DNA of 64,000 bases from Marivivens aquimaris (GCF_015220045.1 NZ_JADBGB010000001.1:1207001-1271000); one strand, 5' to 3'. Shown: positions 37,411 through 49,881, numbered from the stretch's first letter. The notes: a model not told the origin generated them from the sequence alone. Made by a program: numbers and translations.

Positions 37411-38559
37411 TTAGGGTAGTTTACGTAGCACCGAGAGGTAGAAACCGTCCCAGTCGGCGGAGGGGACCAGCGACATTTCGTCGGTCATTTCCCAGCCTTC
37501 GGCCTCGCAGAAAGCGTCCACAACGGCGCGGTTTTCGCAGGTCAGGACGGAGCACGTCGCGTAGGCCAGCGTGCCGCCCGCTTTGACGAACGGCGCGGCT
37601 TTGCGCAGGACGGACGCTTGAATGCGGGTCAGATCGGCGAGCCGTTCGTCAGTCAAACGCCATTTGGCATCCGGCGTGCGTCGCCACGTGCCACTGCCCG
37701 AGCATGGGGCGTCGCAGAACACCAGATCGAAGGTCTGATTGCCGAGCATCGGCGCAACGTCGATCTTCACGCCCGCGCGGTCGGCCCGCACTGGAATGTC
37801 CTTCATGCGGCGTTCGTCGATGTCGTGGGCGGTGACTTTCGCACCGCGCGCGGCGAGCGCGAGGGACTTGCCGCCGCCTCCAGCGCAATAGTCCAGAACG
37901 GTGTCGCCTGCGTTGATCGGAAGCTGCAGAACAGCGGCCTGAGAGGCCGCGTCTTGCGGTTCGAACAGACCGTCAGCGAAGGCTTCGGAATTGTTCAGTT
38001 TACGCGGGTTTTCAGTAACTTCCAGCGTGGTGCTAACGGAGGAATGCAGCTCTGCGCCGATGCCTTGGCTCGCCAAGATGTTCTTCAGCGCCTGAGGGGT
38101 CACCATGTCGGTGTTGGTGCGGATAAACACAGGTGCGCGGTCACGCTGAACGCCCGCCACCTCGGTAGCCTTATCGCCCCAATCGTCCTCCAGCATGGGC
38201 CAGAGCCATGCGGGCCAGTCGACGGCATCAGGACCATCAGCAACTCCAGCCGTCTGCTCGCTTTCGGCCAGCGGAACAGGGGCGTGGCCGATGCCGGTGA
38301 ACACCTCGTTCGGGTCCGCTCCGTCCTGACGCAGCAGGCCCAGGACGATGCCGCGACCGGACAGCGAGCCACCAACCGCAGCGGCGCTCATCTTGCGGCG
38401 CAGGCCGTCGAAGACGATGTCGCGCACGGCGGCGCGGTCCTTCGATCCGGCAAAGCGCGAATTGCGCGACCAGCGCAGCAGCGCGGGCTCGGCAGCGTCG
38501 CCGCCAAGGATTTCGTCGAGGATCGTGATGGCGGCGGCGTAACGAGCGGCTGGTGTCAT
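37411..38559 (-). CDS. rsmB: RsmB-type 16S rRNA (cytosine-5-)-methyltransferase
   Basis: The 382-residue protein has an N-terminal helical NusB-like region (about residues 1-120) and a C-terminal SAM-dependent domain with VLDYCAGGGGKSLALA. Two cysteines of the NOP2/Sun family appear in FCDAPCSGSGTWRR and LAYATCSV; the latter is catalytic and the former releases the product. The family methylates C967 of 16S rRNA, although subfamily specificity is not certain. It lies downstream of the guaB terminator. Confidence 0.88.
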   Translation of the reverse strand: MTPAARYAAAITILDEILGGDAAEPALLRWSRNSRFAGSKDRAAVRDIVFDGLRRKMSAAAVGGSLSGRGIVLGLLRQDGADPNEVFTGIGHAPVPLAESEQTAGVADGPDAVDWPAWLWPMLEDDWGDKATEVAGVQRDRAPVFIRTNTDMVTPQALKNILASQGIGAELHSSVSTTLEVTENPRKLNNSEAFADGLFEPQDAASQAAVLQLPINAGDTVLDYCAGGGGKSLALAARGAKVTAHDIDERRMKDIPVRADRAGVKIDVAPMLGNQTFDLVFCDAPCSGSGTWRRTPDAKWRLTDERLADLTRIQASVLRKAAPFVKAGGTLAYATCSVLTCENRAVVDAFCEAEGWEMTDEMSLVPSADWDGFYLSVLRKLP

Positions 38560-38565
38560 ATCAAT

Positions 38566-38588
38566 AAAAAGGCCCGCCGGAGCGGGCC
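38566..38588 (-). terminator. Rho-independent terminator of guaB
   Basis: GGCCCGC-CGGA-GCGGGCC is followed on the minus strand by five T residues. It sits between the guaB stop and the rsmB start. Confidence 0.9.
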
Positions 38589-38597
38589 CTGTTCCTT

Positions 38598-40202
<1,605 letters not shown>

Positions 40203-40224
40203 TCAAACGAACAGGTATACCCCG

Positions 40225-42267
40225 ATGACGACCGATCCCCTTGTGATCTTCACGCCCTCCGGCAAACGGGGGCGTTTTCCCGTTGGCACTCCCGTCCTGA
40301 CTGCTGCGCGCCAGCTTGGCGTGGACCTTGATAGCGTCTGCGGCGGACGCGGCATTTGTTCCAAATGCCAGATCACGCCCTCCTACGGCGAATTCCCCAA
40401 ACACGGCGTTCATGTCGCCGATGACGCGCTCTCCGAATGGAACGCGGTCGAGGAGCGTTACGACCGCGTGCGCGGCCTGACCAAGGGCCGCCGTCTGGGG
40501 TGTCAGGCGACCGTCCAGTCGGACATCGTCATCGACGTTCCGGCCGAGAGCCAGGTCCACCGTCAGGTCGTCCGCAAGGCCGCGACCCAGCGCGATATCG
40601 TCATGGACCCCGCAACGAAGCTCTACTACGTCGAGGTGCAGGAACCCGACATGCACGAGCCTTCGGGCGATCTGGAGCGCCTCTGCGCCGCGCTGAAGGA
40701 CCAGTGGCAGATCGAGGGCGTCGTGGCCCCGCTGTCCGTGATGCGCAAGCTCCAGCCCGTTCTGCGCAAGGGCGGCTGGAAAGCCACCGTCGCGCTGCAC
40801 AAGGACCACCACAGCAAAGATCACACGCTCGTCGACATCTACCCCGGTTTCGACGAGACGCCCGTCTACGGCCTTGCCATCGACCTTGGCTCGACCACAG
40901 TTGCCGCGCACCTGTGCGACCTGCGCACGGGTCTCGTTGCGGCATCTGCCGGTATCATGAACCCGCAGATCCGCTTTGGCGAAGACCTCATGTCCCGCGT
41001 ATCCTATGCGATGATGAACAAGGGCGGCGATCAGGAGATGACCCGCGCGGTGCGCGAAGCCATCGACCAGCTGACCAAGGACATCGCACTGGAAGCGGAC
41101 ATCGACCCTGCCCGCATCCTCGAAGCCGTGTTCGTCTGTAACCCTGTGATGCACCACCTGCTGATCGGCCTCGATCCGGTGGAACTGGGTCAGGCCCCGT
41201 TCGCGCTGGCGACGTCGGATGCGATGTCGCTGACCTCGACCGAGCTTGGGCTCGGCGCGATGAACGCTGCCGCGCAGATATACATCCTGCCGTGTATCGC
41301 GGGTCACGTCGGTGCCGACTGTGCTGCCGTTGCCCTCTCCGAAGAGCCTGGCAAGTCCGACGACCTCGTGCTGATCGTGGATGTGGGCACCAACGCCGAA
41401 TTGCTGCTGGGCAACAAGACCCGCGTGCTGGCGTGTTCCTCGCCTACCGGTCCTGCGTTCGAAGGTGCGCAGATTTCCAGCGGCCAACGTGCCGCTCCGG
41501 GTGCGATCGAACGTATCGAGATCGACCCTGTCACCAAGGAACCCCGCTTCCGCGTCATCGGTTCGGACCTCTGGTCGGACGACGAAGGCTTTGCCGAGGC
41601 GACCAAAGGCACTGGCATCTCGGGCATCTGCGGCTCGGGCATTATCGAAGCTGTCGCCGAAATGCGTATGGCAGGTATCCTTGATCCGTCGGGCCTGATC
41701 GGCTCGGCCGAGATGACAGGCACGCCGCGCTGCGAACCCACGGGCCGCACCCACGAGTACGTCATCTATTACGGCACCGAAAACGGCGGGCCCCGCATCA
41801 CCGTGACCCAAGGCGACATCCGCGCCATCCAGCTTGCGAAATCGGCCCTCTACGCGGGCGCGCGCCTCCTGATGGACGAGATGAACGTCGACACCGTGGA
41901 CCGCGTGGTTCTGGCTGGCGCGTTCGGTGCGCACATCAGCGCCAAGCACGCGATGGTGCTGGGCATGATCCCCGACGTTCCGCTTGAGAAGGTCCAGTCC
42001 GCAGGGAACGCCGCAGGCACTGGTGCGCGTATCGCGCTGTCGAACATCGCCGCCCGTTCGGACATCGAAAAGATCGTTCATCAGATCACCAAGGTCGAAA
42101 CCGCGATCGAACCGAAGTTCCAAGAGCACTTCGTCAACGCGAACGCGATCCCGCACGCAACGGATACCTTCCCGAACCTGTCGGGCATCGTGACGCTGCC
42201 TGTGGTGGACTACAATCAAAAGAACCAAGGCGATGGTGGCGGCGGTCGGCGTCGTCGCCGCGGCTAA
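40225..42267 (+). CDS. Corrinoid-protein reductive activator (RACo/DUF4445), Gly/Arg-rich tail
   Basis: The 680-residue protein has an N-terminal [2Fe-2S] ferredoxin domain with ligands Cys39, Cys45, Cys48 and Cys93 (VCGGRGICSKCQI and LGCQATV). A linker follows, then an ASKHA ATPase region containing YGLAIDLGSTTVAAHL, LIVDVGTNAELLLG and VVLAGAFGAHIS. RACo proteins use ATP to re-reduce inactive Co(II) corrinoid proteins to Co(I), which is needed whenever the cofactor is accidentally oxidised. It ends in DGGGGRRRRRG, a basic tail like that of the methyltransferase at 25123-26172. It is a single-gene unit, divergent from guaB. Confidence 0.9.
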   Translation: MTTDPLVIFTPSGKRGRFPVGTPVLTAARQLGVDLDSVCGGRGICSKCQITPSYGEFPKHGVHVADDALSEWNAVEERYDRVRGLTKGRRLGCQATVQSDIVIDVPAESQVHRQVVRKAATQRDIVMDPATKLYYVEVQEPDMHEPSGDLERLCAALKDQWQIEGVVAPLSVMRKLQPVLRKGGWKATVALHKDHHSKDHTLVDIYPGFDETPVYGLAIDLGSTTVAAHLCDLRTGLVAASAGIMNPQIRFGEDLMSRVSYAMMNKGGDQEMTRAVREAIDQLTKDIALEADIDPARILEAVFVCNPVMHHLLIGLDPVELGQAPFALATSDAMSLTSTELGLGAMNAAAQIYILPCIAGHVGADCAAVALSEEPGKSDDLVLIVDVGTNAELLLGNKTRVLACSSPTGPAFEGAQISSGQRAAPGAIERIEIDPVTKEPRFRVIGSDLWSDDEGFAEATKGTGISGICGSGIIEAVAEMRMAGILDPSGLIGSAEMTGTPRCEPTGRTHEYVIYYGTENGGPRITVTQGDIRAIQLAKSALYAGARLLMDEMNVDTVDRVVLAGAFGAHISAKHAMVLGMIPDVPLEKVQSAGNAAGTGARIALSNIAARSDIEKIVHQITKVETAIEPKFQEHFVNANAIPHATDTFPNLSGIVTLPVVDYNQKNQGDGGGGRRRRRG

Positions 42268-42287
42268 AATCCCAAAATTCGGATGGA

Positions 42288-42314
42288 AGGGGCGCTCTCG
42301 GGCGCCCCTTTTTG
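42288..42314 (+). terminator. Rho-independent terminator after the RACo gene
   Basis: AGGGGCGC and GCGCCCCT form an 8-bp stem around a short loop, followed by five T residues. Confidence 0.9.
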
Positions 42315-42337
42315 CATTCCGAGACCCAGATTTTCCG

Positions 42338-42377
42338 CCGGATCATTCCGGATTTCAAAAAAATCGCTCCGGATCAT
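42338..42377 (+). promoter_or_regulatory. Three phased CCGGAT direct repeats
   Basis: CCGGAT occurs at 42338, 42348 and 42369, spaced 10 and 21 bases, i.e. one and two DNA turns. The outer two extend to CCGGATCAT. They lie in the 270-base region between the RACo terminator and the fasciclin gene, which has no other recognisable gene. An activator site is possible. Confidence 0.4.
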
Positions 42378-42587
42378 CTTTTATCTGAAAAAAGTTTCGG
42401 GCCGTTTTGATCCGTTTTTCGACCCCATCACCCCCGAAAATCCCACGCACGTACGCACCTCTTCAGAAATAGTTGCAGCCCAATTGCTCACGTTAACGTT
42501 TGGATTTCGTGACCTTTTTCGGAGATCCAACTGCGAGCCAGCCCCGTAAACCTTAGCACTACCAACGCAAACCCATGAGGTTACAAA

Positions 42588-43142
42588 ATGAATAAATTTG
42601 CTACTATTGCCGCCCTTTCGATCGCTACTCTTACCGCACCGGTTGCTGCCCTTGCTGACAACCCGATGGTTGGCGGCGCTGCCATGTATGAAGACAAGAA
42701 CATTGTCGAAAACGCTCTTAACTCCGAAGATCACACCACGCTCGTTGCTGCGGTTCAGGCCGCCGGCCTTGCCGAAACGCTGATGGGCGAAGGCCCGTTC
42801 ACCGTATTCGCTCCGACCAACGCTGCATTCGACCGCCTGCCGGAAGGCACCGTTGAATCGCTGCTGATGCCGGAAAACAAAGACATGCTGGTCCACGTTC
42901 TGACCTGCCACGTTGTCGACAAAGCAGTCATGTCGGACGCCCTGCGCGGCATGATCGCCGATGATGGCGGCATGCACGAAGTTCCGACCCTCGGCGGCTG
43001 TGTCCTCGACGCTGCTTATGACGACGGCGTTGTGACCCTGACTGACGAAAACGGCACTATGGCCACCATCACCATCGCTGACGTCAAGCAGTCGAACGGC
43101 GTCATCCACGTCATCGACAACGTCATGACCCCCGTAATGTAA
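42588..43142 (+). CDS. Secreted fasciclin-domain protein
   Basis: The 184-residue protein has a signal peptide (NKFATIAALSIATLTAPVAALA) and one fasciclin (FAS1) domain with TLVAAVQAAGLAETL, FTVFAPTNAAFDRLP and VIHVIDNVMTPVM, the conserved H1 and H2 regions. It contains two cysteines (THVLTC and LGGC segments) that could form a disulfide. Such proteins are periplasmic or extracellular adhesion-type domains; the ligand is unknown. The gene is flanked by terminators and has a long upstream region. Confidence 0.92.
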   Translation: MNKFATIAALSIATLTAPVAALADNPMVGGAAMYEDKNIVENALNSEDHTTLVAAVQAAGLAETLMGEGPFTVFAPTNAAFDRLPEGTVESLLMPENKDMLVHVLTCHVVDKAVMSDALRGMIADDGGMHEVPTLGGCVLDAAYDDGVVTLTDENGTMATITIADVKQSNGVIHVIDNVMTPVM

Positions 43143-43162
43143 TCTCCCAGAGATACAAACAG

Positions 43163-43192
43163 AAAGGGCCGCCCCATCGGGCGGCCCTTTTT
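43163..43192. terminator. Terminator between the fasciclin gene and pgi
   Basis: AAAGGGCCGCCC-CATC-GGGCGGCCCTTT is a perfect 12-bp stem flanked by T-rich sequence on the plus strand. It can also end the zwf-pgl-pgi transcript. Confidence 0.92.
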
Positions 43193-43210
43193 GCGTTCTA
43201 TGGTGTGAAA

Positions 43211-44815
43211 TCAGAGGCCGTTGCCACGCAGGAAGCTGACCAGCGCGGCGGTCGAACCGTCCTTGCCTGCAGCGTCTTCCTTGCCCTCGACAACCGGCTG
43301 CAGCGCAGTAGCCAGCTCTTTGCCCAGCTCAACGCCCCACTGGTCGTAGGAGTTGATGCCCAGCACCACGCCTTCGACGAACACGCGGTGCTCGTACAGC
43401 GCGATGATCTGGCCGAGCATGAACGGCGTCAGCTGCGGATAAGCCAGCGTGACCGACGGACGGTTGCCGACGAAGACACGGTGCTTGGCCTGACGTTCCA
43501 GCTCAGCGCCTTCGAACTTGTCGGCGACCTTACCGCGGGCTTCGTCCAGCGAACGGCCTTTCATCAGCGCTTCGGACTGCGCAAGGCAGTTCGCGACGAG
43601 CAGCTGGTGCTGATAGTGCAGTTCCGGCTCGTGGCCCTTGGCGGCGACGAGGAATTCGCACGGGATCACGCGGGTGCCTTGGTGGATGAGCTGGTAGAAC
43701 GCGTGCTGACCGTTGGTGCCGGGTTCACCCCAGACGACCGGACCACTGTTGAACGCGAGGTCTTCGCCGTCCATGCTGACGCCCTTGCCGTTCGACTCCA
43801 TCTCCAGCTGCTGGAGGTAAGCCGGAAGGCGCGCAAGGTTGTTGTCGTACGGCAGCACGGCGCGGGTCGCGTGACCGCAGACCTGGTTGTGCCACAGACC
43901 GACCAGAGCCAGCATCGCGGGGACGTTCTGCGACCATTCGGTGGTGCAGAAATGCTTGTCCATCTCCTGACCGCCGCGAAGGAACTCGCGGAAGTTCTGC
44001 GGGCCGACAGCGATCATCAGGGACAGACCGATCGGGCCCCACATGGAGTAGCGGCCACCGACCCAGTCTTCGAAACCGAAAACGCGGTTGGCGGGGATGC
44101 CGAAGGCGGCGGTCTTGTCCATCGCGGTCGACAGCGCAGCAAACTGGGCCGAGGCGTCGGTGACCTGCTCGCTCATCCACTCTTTAGCGGTACGGGCGTT
44201 GGTCATGGTTTCGATGGTGGTAAAGGTTTTCGACGCAACGATCACGAGGGTCGTTGCCGGATCGCACTTTTCCATCGTCTGGAAAATGTCGGCGGGATCG
44301 ACGTTCGAGACGAAGTGGCAGCGCGGGCCGTCAGCGTACGGCGCCAGCGCGAGGTAGCCCATTGCCGGACCGAGGTCGGAACCGCCGATGCCGATGTTGA
44401 TGACGTCGGTGATCTTGCCGCCTTGGCCTTCGAAGATACCGTCGCGGACTTCGGTCGCGAACTTTTCCATGCGGGCCAGCGTTTCCAGAACGCCCGGCAT
44501 CACGTCTTCGCCGTCTACCACGACGGGCTTGCCGTCGATGTTGCGCAGCGCAGTATGCAGAACGGCGCGGCCTTCGGTTTCGTTGATCTTCTCGCCCGAG
44601 AACATCGCGTCACGCTTGGCGGCAACGCCGGTCTGGTCCAGCAGGTCGATCAGCAGCGCGCGGCCTTCGCCGTCGATGTTGGTCTTGGAGTAGTCAAATA
44701 GCAACTCGCCTGCCGAAGCCGAAAAATCCTTGGCACGGCCTGCGTCCAGCATGGTTTCGATCCGGCGATCCGCAACGGTCGCCTGATGCGCTTTCAGTGC
44801 GTCAAAAATGGTCAT
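43211..44815 (-). CDS. pgi: Glucose-6-phosphate isomerase
   Basis: The 534-residue protein has both PGI signatures: [16 protein letters not shown] and [14 protein letters not shown], plus [12 protein letters not shown]. It interconverts glucose-6-phosphate and fructose-6-phosphate. It overlaps pgl by 4 bases as the last gene of zwf-pgl-pgi. Confidence 0.97.
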   Translation of the reverse strand: MTIFDALKAHQATVADRRIETMLDAGRAKDFSASAGELLFDYSKTNIDGEGRALLIDLLDQTGVAAKRDAMFSGEKINETEGRAVLHTALRNIDGKPVVVDGEDVMPGVLETLARMEKFATEVRDGIFEGQGGKITDVINIGIGGSDLGPAMGYLALAPYADGPRCHFVSNVDPADIFQTMEKCDPATTLVIVASKTFTTIETMTNARTAKEWMSEQVTDASAQFAALSTAMDKTAAFGIPANRVFGFEDWVGGRYSMWGPIGLSLMIAVGPQNFREFLRGGQEMDKHFCTTEWSQNVPAMLALVGLWHNQVCGHATRAVLPYDNNLARLPAYLQQLEMESNGKGVSMDGEDLAFNSGPVVWGEPGTNGQHAFYQLIHQGTRVIPCEFLVAAKGHEPELHYQHQLLVANCLAQSEALMKGRSLDEARGKVADKFEGAELERQAKHRVFVGNRPSVTLAYPQLTPFMLGQIIALYEHRVFVEGVVLGINSYDQWGVELGKELATALQPVVEGKEDAAGKDGSTAALVSFLRGNGL

Positions 44816-45483
44816 TTATCTGCCCAATGAACGGTTGTCCCCTGGAGGATCGAGGCCACGGGTGCCTCTTGCGGGGAAAGGTGACGGGCTTTCTCCAGCG
44901 CCTCGCGCTTTTCCTGCCCGATGATGAGGATGTGACGGCGCATCGCGTTGTTCAGCACGTGAGCCGACAGCGTAATACGGGGTTCCGGCGCGCCAGGTGC
45001 ACGCATCGGATAAAGGGTGTCGGTGCCGGTCAGCGCGTCATTCAGACGGTCGGCACCGGGGAAGATCGAAGCGGTGTGCATGTCGGCGCCCATGCCCAGA
45101 AGGCAGACGGACAGCGGCAGGTTCTCTTCGATCGGGCCAGCGACTTCGGGCAGCTTTTCTTCGGCGGTGCCACCTTCGGCAAACAGCGGAAGGTAGGTCG
45201 CCGCAGCAGCGCGGTCGGTCAGCAGGCGCTCTTTGATGAGGCGGGTGTTCGAACGGTCCGAGGTTTCGGGAACCCAGCGTTCGTCGGTCAGCATGACCTT
45301 CACACGCGACCAGTCCAGTTCGGCGGCGCAGAGCGAGTCGAACATCGGGCCGGGGGTGGTGCCACCCGGCACGGCGAGCGTCGCGAAGTCTTCGGATTGC
45401 AGGCTTTCACGAAGCTGGCCCGCGATCTTGTTCGCGAGCTGGATCATCAGCATGTCGACGTCTGCGTATTCGATTAGTTCCAT
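44812..45483 (-). CDS. pgl: 6-phosphogluconolactonase
   Basis: The 223-residue protein is of the SugarP isomerase/DevB type with [35 protein letters not shown] and [16 protein letters not shown]. It hydrolyses the lactone made by Zwf. The ATG follows AGGAAAAG. It sits 58 bases downstream of zwf, with a hairpin in the gap. Confidence 0.96.
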   Translation of the reverse strand: MELIEYADVDMLMIQLANKIAGQLRESLQSEDFATLAVPGGTTPGPMFDSLCAAELDWSRVKVMLTDERWVPETSDRSNTRLIKERLLTDRAAAATYLPLFAEGGTAEEKLPEVAGPIEENLPLSVCLLGMGADMHTASIFPGADRLNDALTGTDTLYPMRAPGAPEPRITLSAHVLNNAMRRHILIIGQEKREALEKARHLSPQEAPVASILQGTTVHWADK

Positions 45484-45510
45484 AGTCTTTTCCTGCGTTT
45501 AGGAGCAGAG

Positions 45511-45530
45511 AGGCGGGGAAGTCCCCGCCT
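45511..45530 (-). other. Intercistronic hairpin between zwf and pgl
   Basis: AGGCGGGG and CCCCGCCT form an 8-bp stem without a T-run on the transcribed strand, so it is probably an RNA-stability or attenuation element rather than a terminator. Confidence 0.5.
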
Positions 45531-45541
45531 GCTTTGTTTTC

Positions 45542-46996
<1,455 letters not shown>

Positions 46997-47025
46997 AGAA
47001 GTTCTCCGCTGTTGGTCATATGCGC

Positions 47026-47041
47026 TCGTTAGCGCTAACGA
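47026..47041. promoter_or_regulatory. LacI-type operator in the zwf promoter
   Basis: TCGTTAGCGCTAACGA is a perfect 16-bp palindrome, 30 bases before the zwf ATG. A -10-like CATAAT (minus strand, 47056-47051) lies just upstream, so the operator would overlap the start of transcription. Confidence 0.75.
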
Positions 47042-47109
47042 CTGTTTCCTATTATGACAGCAGGAGAAAGTCTAGCGCAGCAGCCGGATTATTAAAGCGA
47101 ATTTGATAA

Positions 47110-47691
47110 TCAGGCTTCCAGCTCTGCGTCCCAATAGAGGTAGTCCATCCACGTATGGTGCACGTGGCTTGGCTGAAATTTCCGTCCCACCTGCCGAAGT
47201 TGCTCTGCGGTAGGCTGACGGGGTGGTTTTCGCAAAGTCAGAGCCGACTGGCGCAGGCTTTTCGACCCTTTACGCAGATTGCACGGAGAACAGGCAGCCA
47301 CCACGTTTTCCCAGCTTGTAATGCCGCCGCGGGCACGGGGTACAACGTGATCGAAGGTCAGATCACCCCGCGATCCGCAATACTGGCAGCAGAAACCGTC
47401 CCTCAGAAAAAGATTAAAGCGCGTGAAGGCCACGCGCTTTTGAGGAGCTACATAATCTTTGAGGACGACAACCGAGGGTATGAGGAACTCGGTCGAGGGA
47501 CTGTGGACCATCTCGTCGTAGGTGGCGACGACATCCACGCGGTCCAGCCAGACGGCTTTGACGGCTTCCTGCCAAGGCCAAATTGACAGCGGATAATATG
47601 AAAGCGGCCTGAAATCCGCGTTCAGAACCAGCGCAGGGTGCGTTCGCCCCGAGCCTTCTCTGACAAAGTTTGTCCTGAAATCACCGTCCAT
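47110..47691 (-). CDS. HNH endonuclease family protein
   Basis: The 193-residue protein has an HNH domain at about residues 95-145: two CxxC zinc pairs (CCQYCG and CSPCN) bracket LTFDHVVPRARGG with the catalytic His, and NLR follows. The N-terminal half (VLNADFRPLSYYPLSIWPW) is typical of a conserved housekeeping-like alphaproteobacterial HNH protein, not of a homing or phage enzyme. Its role is unknown. A sigma-70-type promoter is visible upstream. Confidence 0.88.
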   Translation of the reverse strand: MDGDFRTNFVREGSGRTHPALVLNADFRPLSYYPLSIWPWQEAVKAVWLDRVDVVATYDEMVHSPSTEFLIPSVVVLKDYVAPQKRVAFTRFNLFLRDGFCCQYCGSRGDLTFDHVVPRARGGITSWENVVAACSPCNLRKGSKSLRQSALTLRKPPRQPTAEQLRQVGRKFQPSHVHHTWMDYLYWDAELEA

Positions 47692-47762
47692 GGGACCAAA
47701 TCTCCCCTGCCCTGACTGCTAGATAGCACCAGAGCGGGAGCACCCGCTCCGGCCATAGGTCG

Positions 47763-47790
47763 ACTATATATCTCGTGGACACCCTGACAA
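47763..47790 (-). promoter_or_regulatory. Promoter of the HNH gene
   Basis: On the minus strand TTGTCA and TATAGT are 16 bases apart, about 75 bases before the ATG. The surrounding 197-base gap holds no gene; it also contains GTGACG/CGTCAC arms at 47839-47859. Confidence 0.6.
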
Positions 47791-47888
47791 GGGCTACAAG
47801 ATGCAGAGCCGCGCTGACCGAACGGATAAAACGGCAACGTGACGCCTATATGACGTCACACCGCGATGACTGCTGAAATTGGCGGCAG

Positions 47889-48554
47889 CTAGTAGCCGAG
47901 GCGCTCGCGCATGAAGGCCAGCGCCACCTGAAGACCGTCCGGCGCGATGCCGTGGGCGGTGCCCTTCATGATGTGGGCGTAGACCTCTTTCCAACCGGCC
48001 TTTTGCAGCGCTTCGGCGGCTTCGGGCAGCGATTGCGGCGGAACAACGTCATCCATATCGCCGTGAACCAGCAGAACCGGCGGCTTGCACTGGACTTCAT
48101 CCTCCAGCAGTTCAGGCTCCAGCAGACGGCCAGAAAACGCGACGATACCGGCAACGGCGTCTTCGCGGCGCGGAGCCACGTGCAGCGACATCATCGTGCC
48201 TTGGCTGAAACCGAAAAGCATGACCTGCTCGGGCAGCAGATCGTAGTCGACCATGATGCCATCAAGGAAAGCGTTGAGATCGCCAGCGGCGCGGTAGAGA
48301 CCTTCGCGCGATTCCTCTTCGCTGGAGCCGTCGATCCACGGGATCGGGAACCACTGGAAACCGAAGGGCGCGCCGTTGCAGTTTTCAGGCGCATCGGGCG
48401 CGATGAACATGGTGTCGGGCATGTGCTCGGCCAGCGGATCGGCCAGACCCAGAAGGTCGGCGCCATTGGCGCCATAGCCGTGCAGGAACACCACTGCGGA
48501 GCGGAGTTCGCCCGAAAGCGGGTCGCGTTTGTCTGCCTGAAGTGCGCGTGTCAT
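47889..48554 (-). CDS. Phospholipase/carboxylesterase family hydrolase
   Basis: The 221-residue alpha/beta hydrolase has VVFLHGYGANGADLLGLADPL, the nucleophile elbow GFSQGTMM, and the Asp and His in VPPQSL- and GTAHGI-type segments. It belongs to the acyl-protein-thioesterase-like carboxylesterases; the natural substrate is unknown. Its ATG overlaps the alkA stop (ATGA), so it ends a cbiD-cobK-alkA-esterase operon. Confidence 0.88.
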   Translation of the reverse strand: MTRALQADKRDPLSGELRSAVVFLHGYGANGADLLGLADPLAEHMPDTMFIAPDAPENCNGAPFGFQWFPIPWIDGSSEEESREGLYRAAGDLNAFLDGIMVDYDLLPEQVMLFGFSQGTMMSLHVAPRREDAVAGIVAFSGRLLEPELLEDEVQCKPPVLLVHGDMDDVVPPQSLPEAAEALQKAGWKEVYAHIMKGTAHGIAPDGLQVALAFMRERLGY

Positions 48555-49174
48555 CGGATACCTTCCCTGTCTTTTGCTACAGCGTAGTAAGCCCACAGAA
48601 GCCGCGCCGCAACGGATCTCCACGGTGCCCAAGCGTCGCCCATGGTACGGAACGCTTTTTCCTTGGGCCGTTCGTCGTGTTCGAACAAAATACGGGCAGC
48701 TTCCTGAAGCGCCAGATCGCCCGCGGGCAGCACGTCCGAATGACCGAGCGCGAACATGGCGTAAATCTCTGCCGTCCAGATGCCGATGCCAGGCACAGCA
48801 ACGAGTGTTTTCACCACATCGTCCGTCGGCATATCGCGCAGGGCGATGTAGTCGATGTCGGCCTCGGCCAGCGCGCGAGCGTAACGGGCTTTCTGCCGCG
48901 ACAGACCCAGCGCGCGCAGATCGTCGTCGCTGGTCCGGATGATCAACTCGGGCGAGGTCATCCCCGCCGCTTCGAGCTTGTTCCAGATCGCGGTGGCCGA
49001 CGCGACGCTGACCTGCTGGCTGACGATGGCCGAAAGCAGACGGTCGAACCCGTCGGGACGGCGGCGGAGCGGTAGTGGGCCGGTTTGTTCGTATGCATAG
49101 GCAAAGCGCGGCTCGGCCTTTGCCAACCATTCGACGCCTTCGAGGACGCAGTTATCGGTCTCGATCAGCCTCAC
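48551..49174 (-). CDS. DNA-3-methyladenine glycosylase (AlkA-like)
   Basis: The roughly 207-residue protein has the helix-hairpin-helix with LVAVPGIGIWTAEIYAMFALG and the catalytic Asp in LPAGDLALQ. It also has FDRLLSAIVSQQVSVASA, the HhH-GPD superfamily pattern of 3-methyladenine glycosylase II. It excises alkylated bases. I chose the GTG at 49174, which overlaps the cobK stop as GTGA; a start at 49219 adds residues out of keeping with the family. Confidence 0.88.
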   Translation of the reverse strand: MRLIETDNCVLEGVEWLAKAEPRFAYAYEQTGPLPLRRRPDGFDRLLSAIVSQQVSVASATAIWNKLEAAGMTSPELIIRTSDDDLRALGLSRQKARYARALAEADIDYIALRDMPTDDVVKTLVAVPGIGIWTAEIYAMFALGHSDVLPAGDLALQEAARILFEHDERPKEKAFRTMGDAWAPWRSVAARLLWAYYAVAKDREGIR

Positions 49175-49881
49175 AAGTCGAGCAGCCAATCGAGCACGTC
49201 CTGCACCCTCTCGCGGCACTGGGTCACGGGGGCCTTGGGACGGCTCTGCATCAGGACAGGCAGGTGCAATTCGCGCGCGGCGAGCAGTTTGCCATCGGTC
49301 GCCCCGCCGGAGTTCTTGGCGATGATCCAGTCAATGCCGAGCGACTTGAACAGCTCGACTTCCTCGGCCTGCGAGAATGGCGGACGGCCTGTGATGAACT
49401 TGATGTTCTCGGTGTCTTCCTGCGGATCGACGGTGCGCACGTAAAGCTCGCGGTTCGGCAGGTCGAGCTCCTCGGCAGCCTTGCGGCCCACGGCGGCAAA
49501 AACCTTCGCGCCTTCGGGAATGTGCTTTCCCGCCTCGGCCAGATCGTCAACGAACCACCATTCGTCGTCGGGCTCCGGCTCCCACATGGGACGTTCGAGC
49601 TGCATATAGGGAACGCCCTTTTCCTCGCAAATGCGGGCGGTGCGGCGCGTGATGCTGACGGCAAACGGATGCGTGGCGTCGACCACGGCGCTCACATTAT
49701 TGTCGTCGAGGAAGGCGCGAAACGCCATCGCGCCGCCAAAGCCCCCCACCCGCGTCGGAATGCCGAGTTTCTCAGGCTCCGCCGTTTCGCCAGCGAGCGA
49801 GGCCAGCGCCTCCAGCCCGTAGTCATTCAGCAGCCACGACAGTTTTCTGGCCTCGGTCGTTCCGGCCAACAGCAGGATCAT
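49171..49881 (-). CDS. cobK: Precorrin-6A reductase
   Basis: The 236-residue protein starts MILLLAGTTEARKLSWLLND and has VSAVVDATHPFAVSITR and AKNSGGATDGKLLAAREL, the CobK/CbiJ pattern. It reduces the corrin ring intermediate with NADPH. Its ATG overlaps the cbiD stop (ATGA) and its stop overlaps the alkA start, placing a DNA-repair enzyme in a cobalamin operon. Confidence 0.93.
   Translation of the reverse strand: MILLLAGTTEARKLSWLLNDYGLEALASLAGETAEPEKLGIPTRVGGFGGAMAFRAFLDDNNVSAVVDATHPFAVSITRRTARICEEKGVPYMQLERPMWEPEPDDEWWFVDDLAEAGKHIPEGAKVFAAVGRKAAEELDLPNRELYVRTVDPQEDTENIKFITGRPPFSQAEEVELFKSLGIDWIIAKNSGGATDGKLLAARELHLPVLMQSRPKAPVTQCRERVQDVLDWLLDL

Noticed and set aside
45511..45530. Terminator between zwf and pgl
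   Set aside because: The stem is good but there is no T-run on the transcribed strand and the genes clearly belong to one pathway operon.
47110..47691. HNH protein as a mobile or phage nuclease
   Set aside because: No phage, intron or transposon features surround it, its base composition matches the neighbours, and the N-terminal region is of a conserved chromosomal type.
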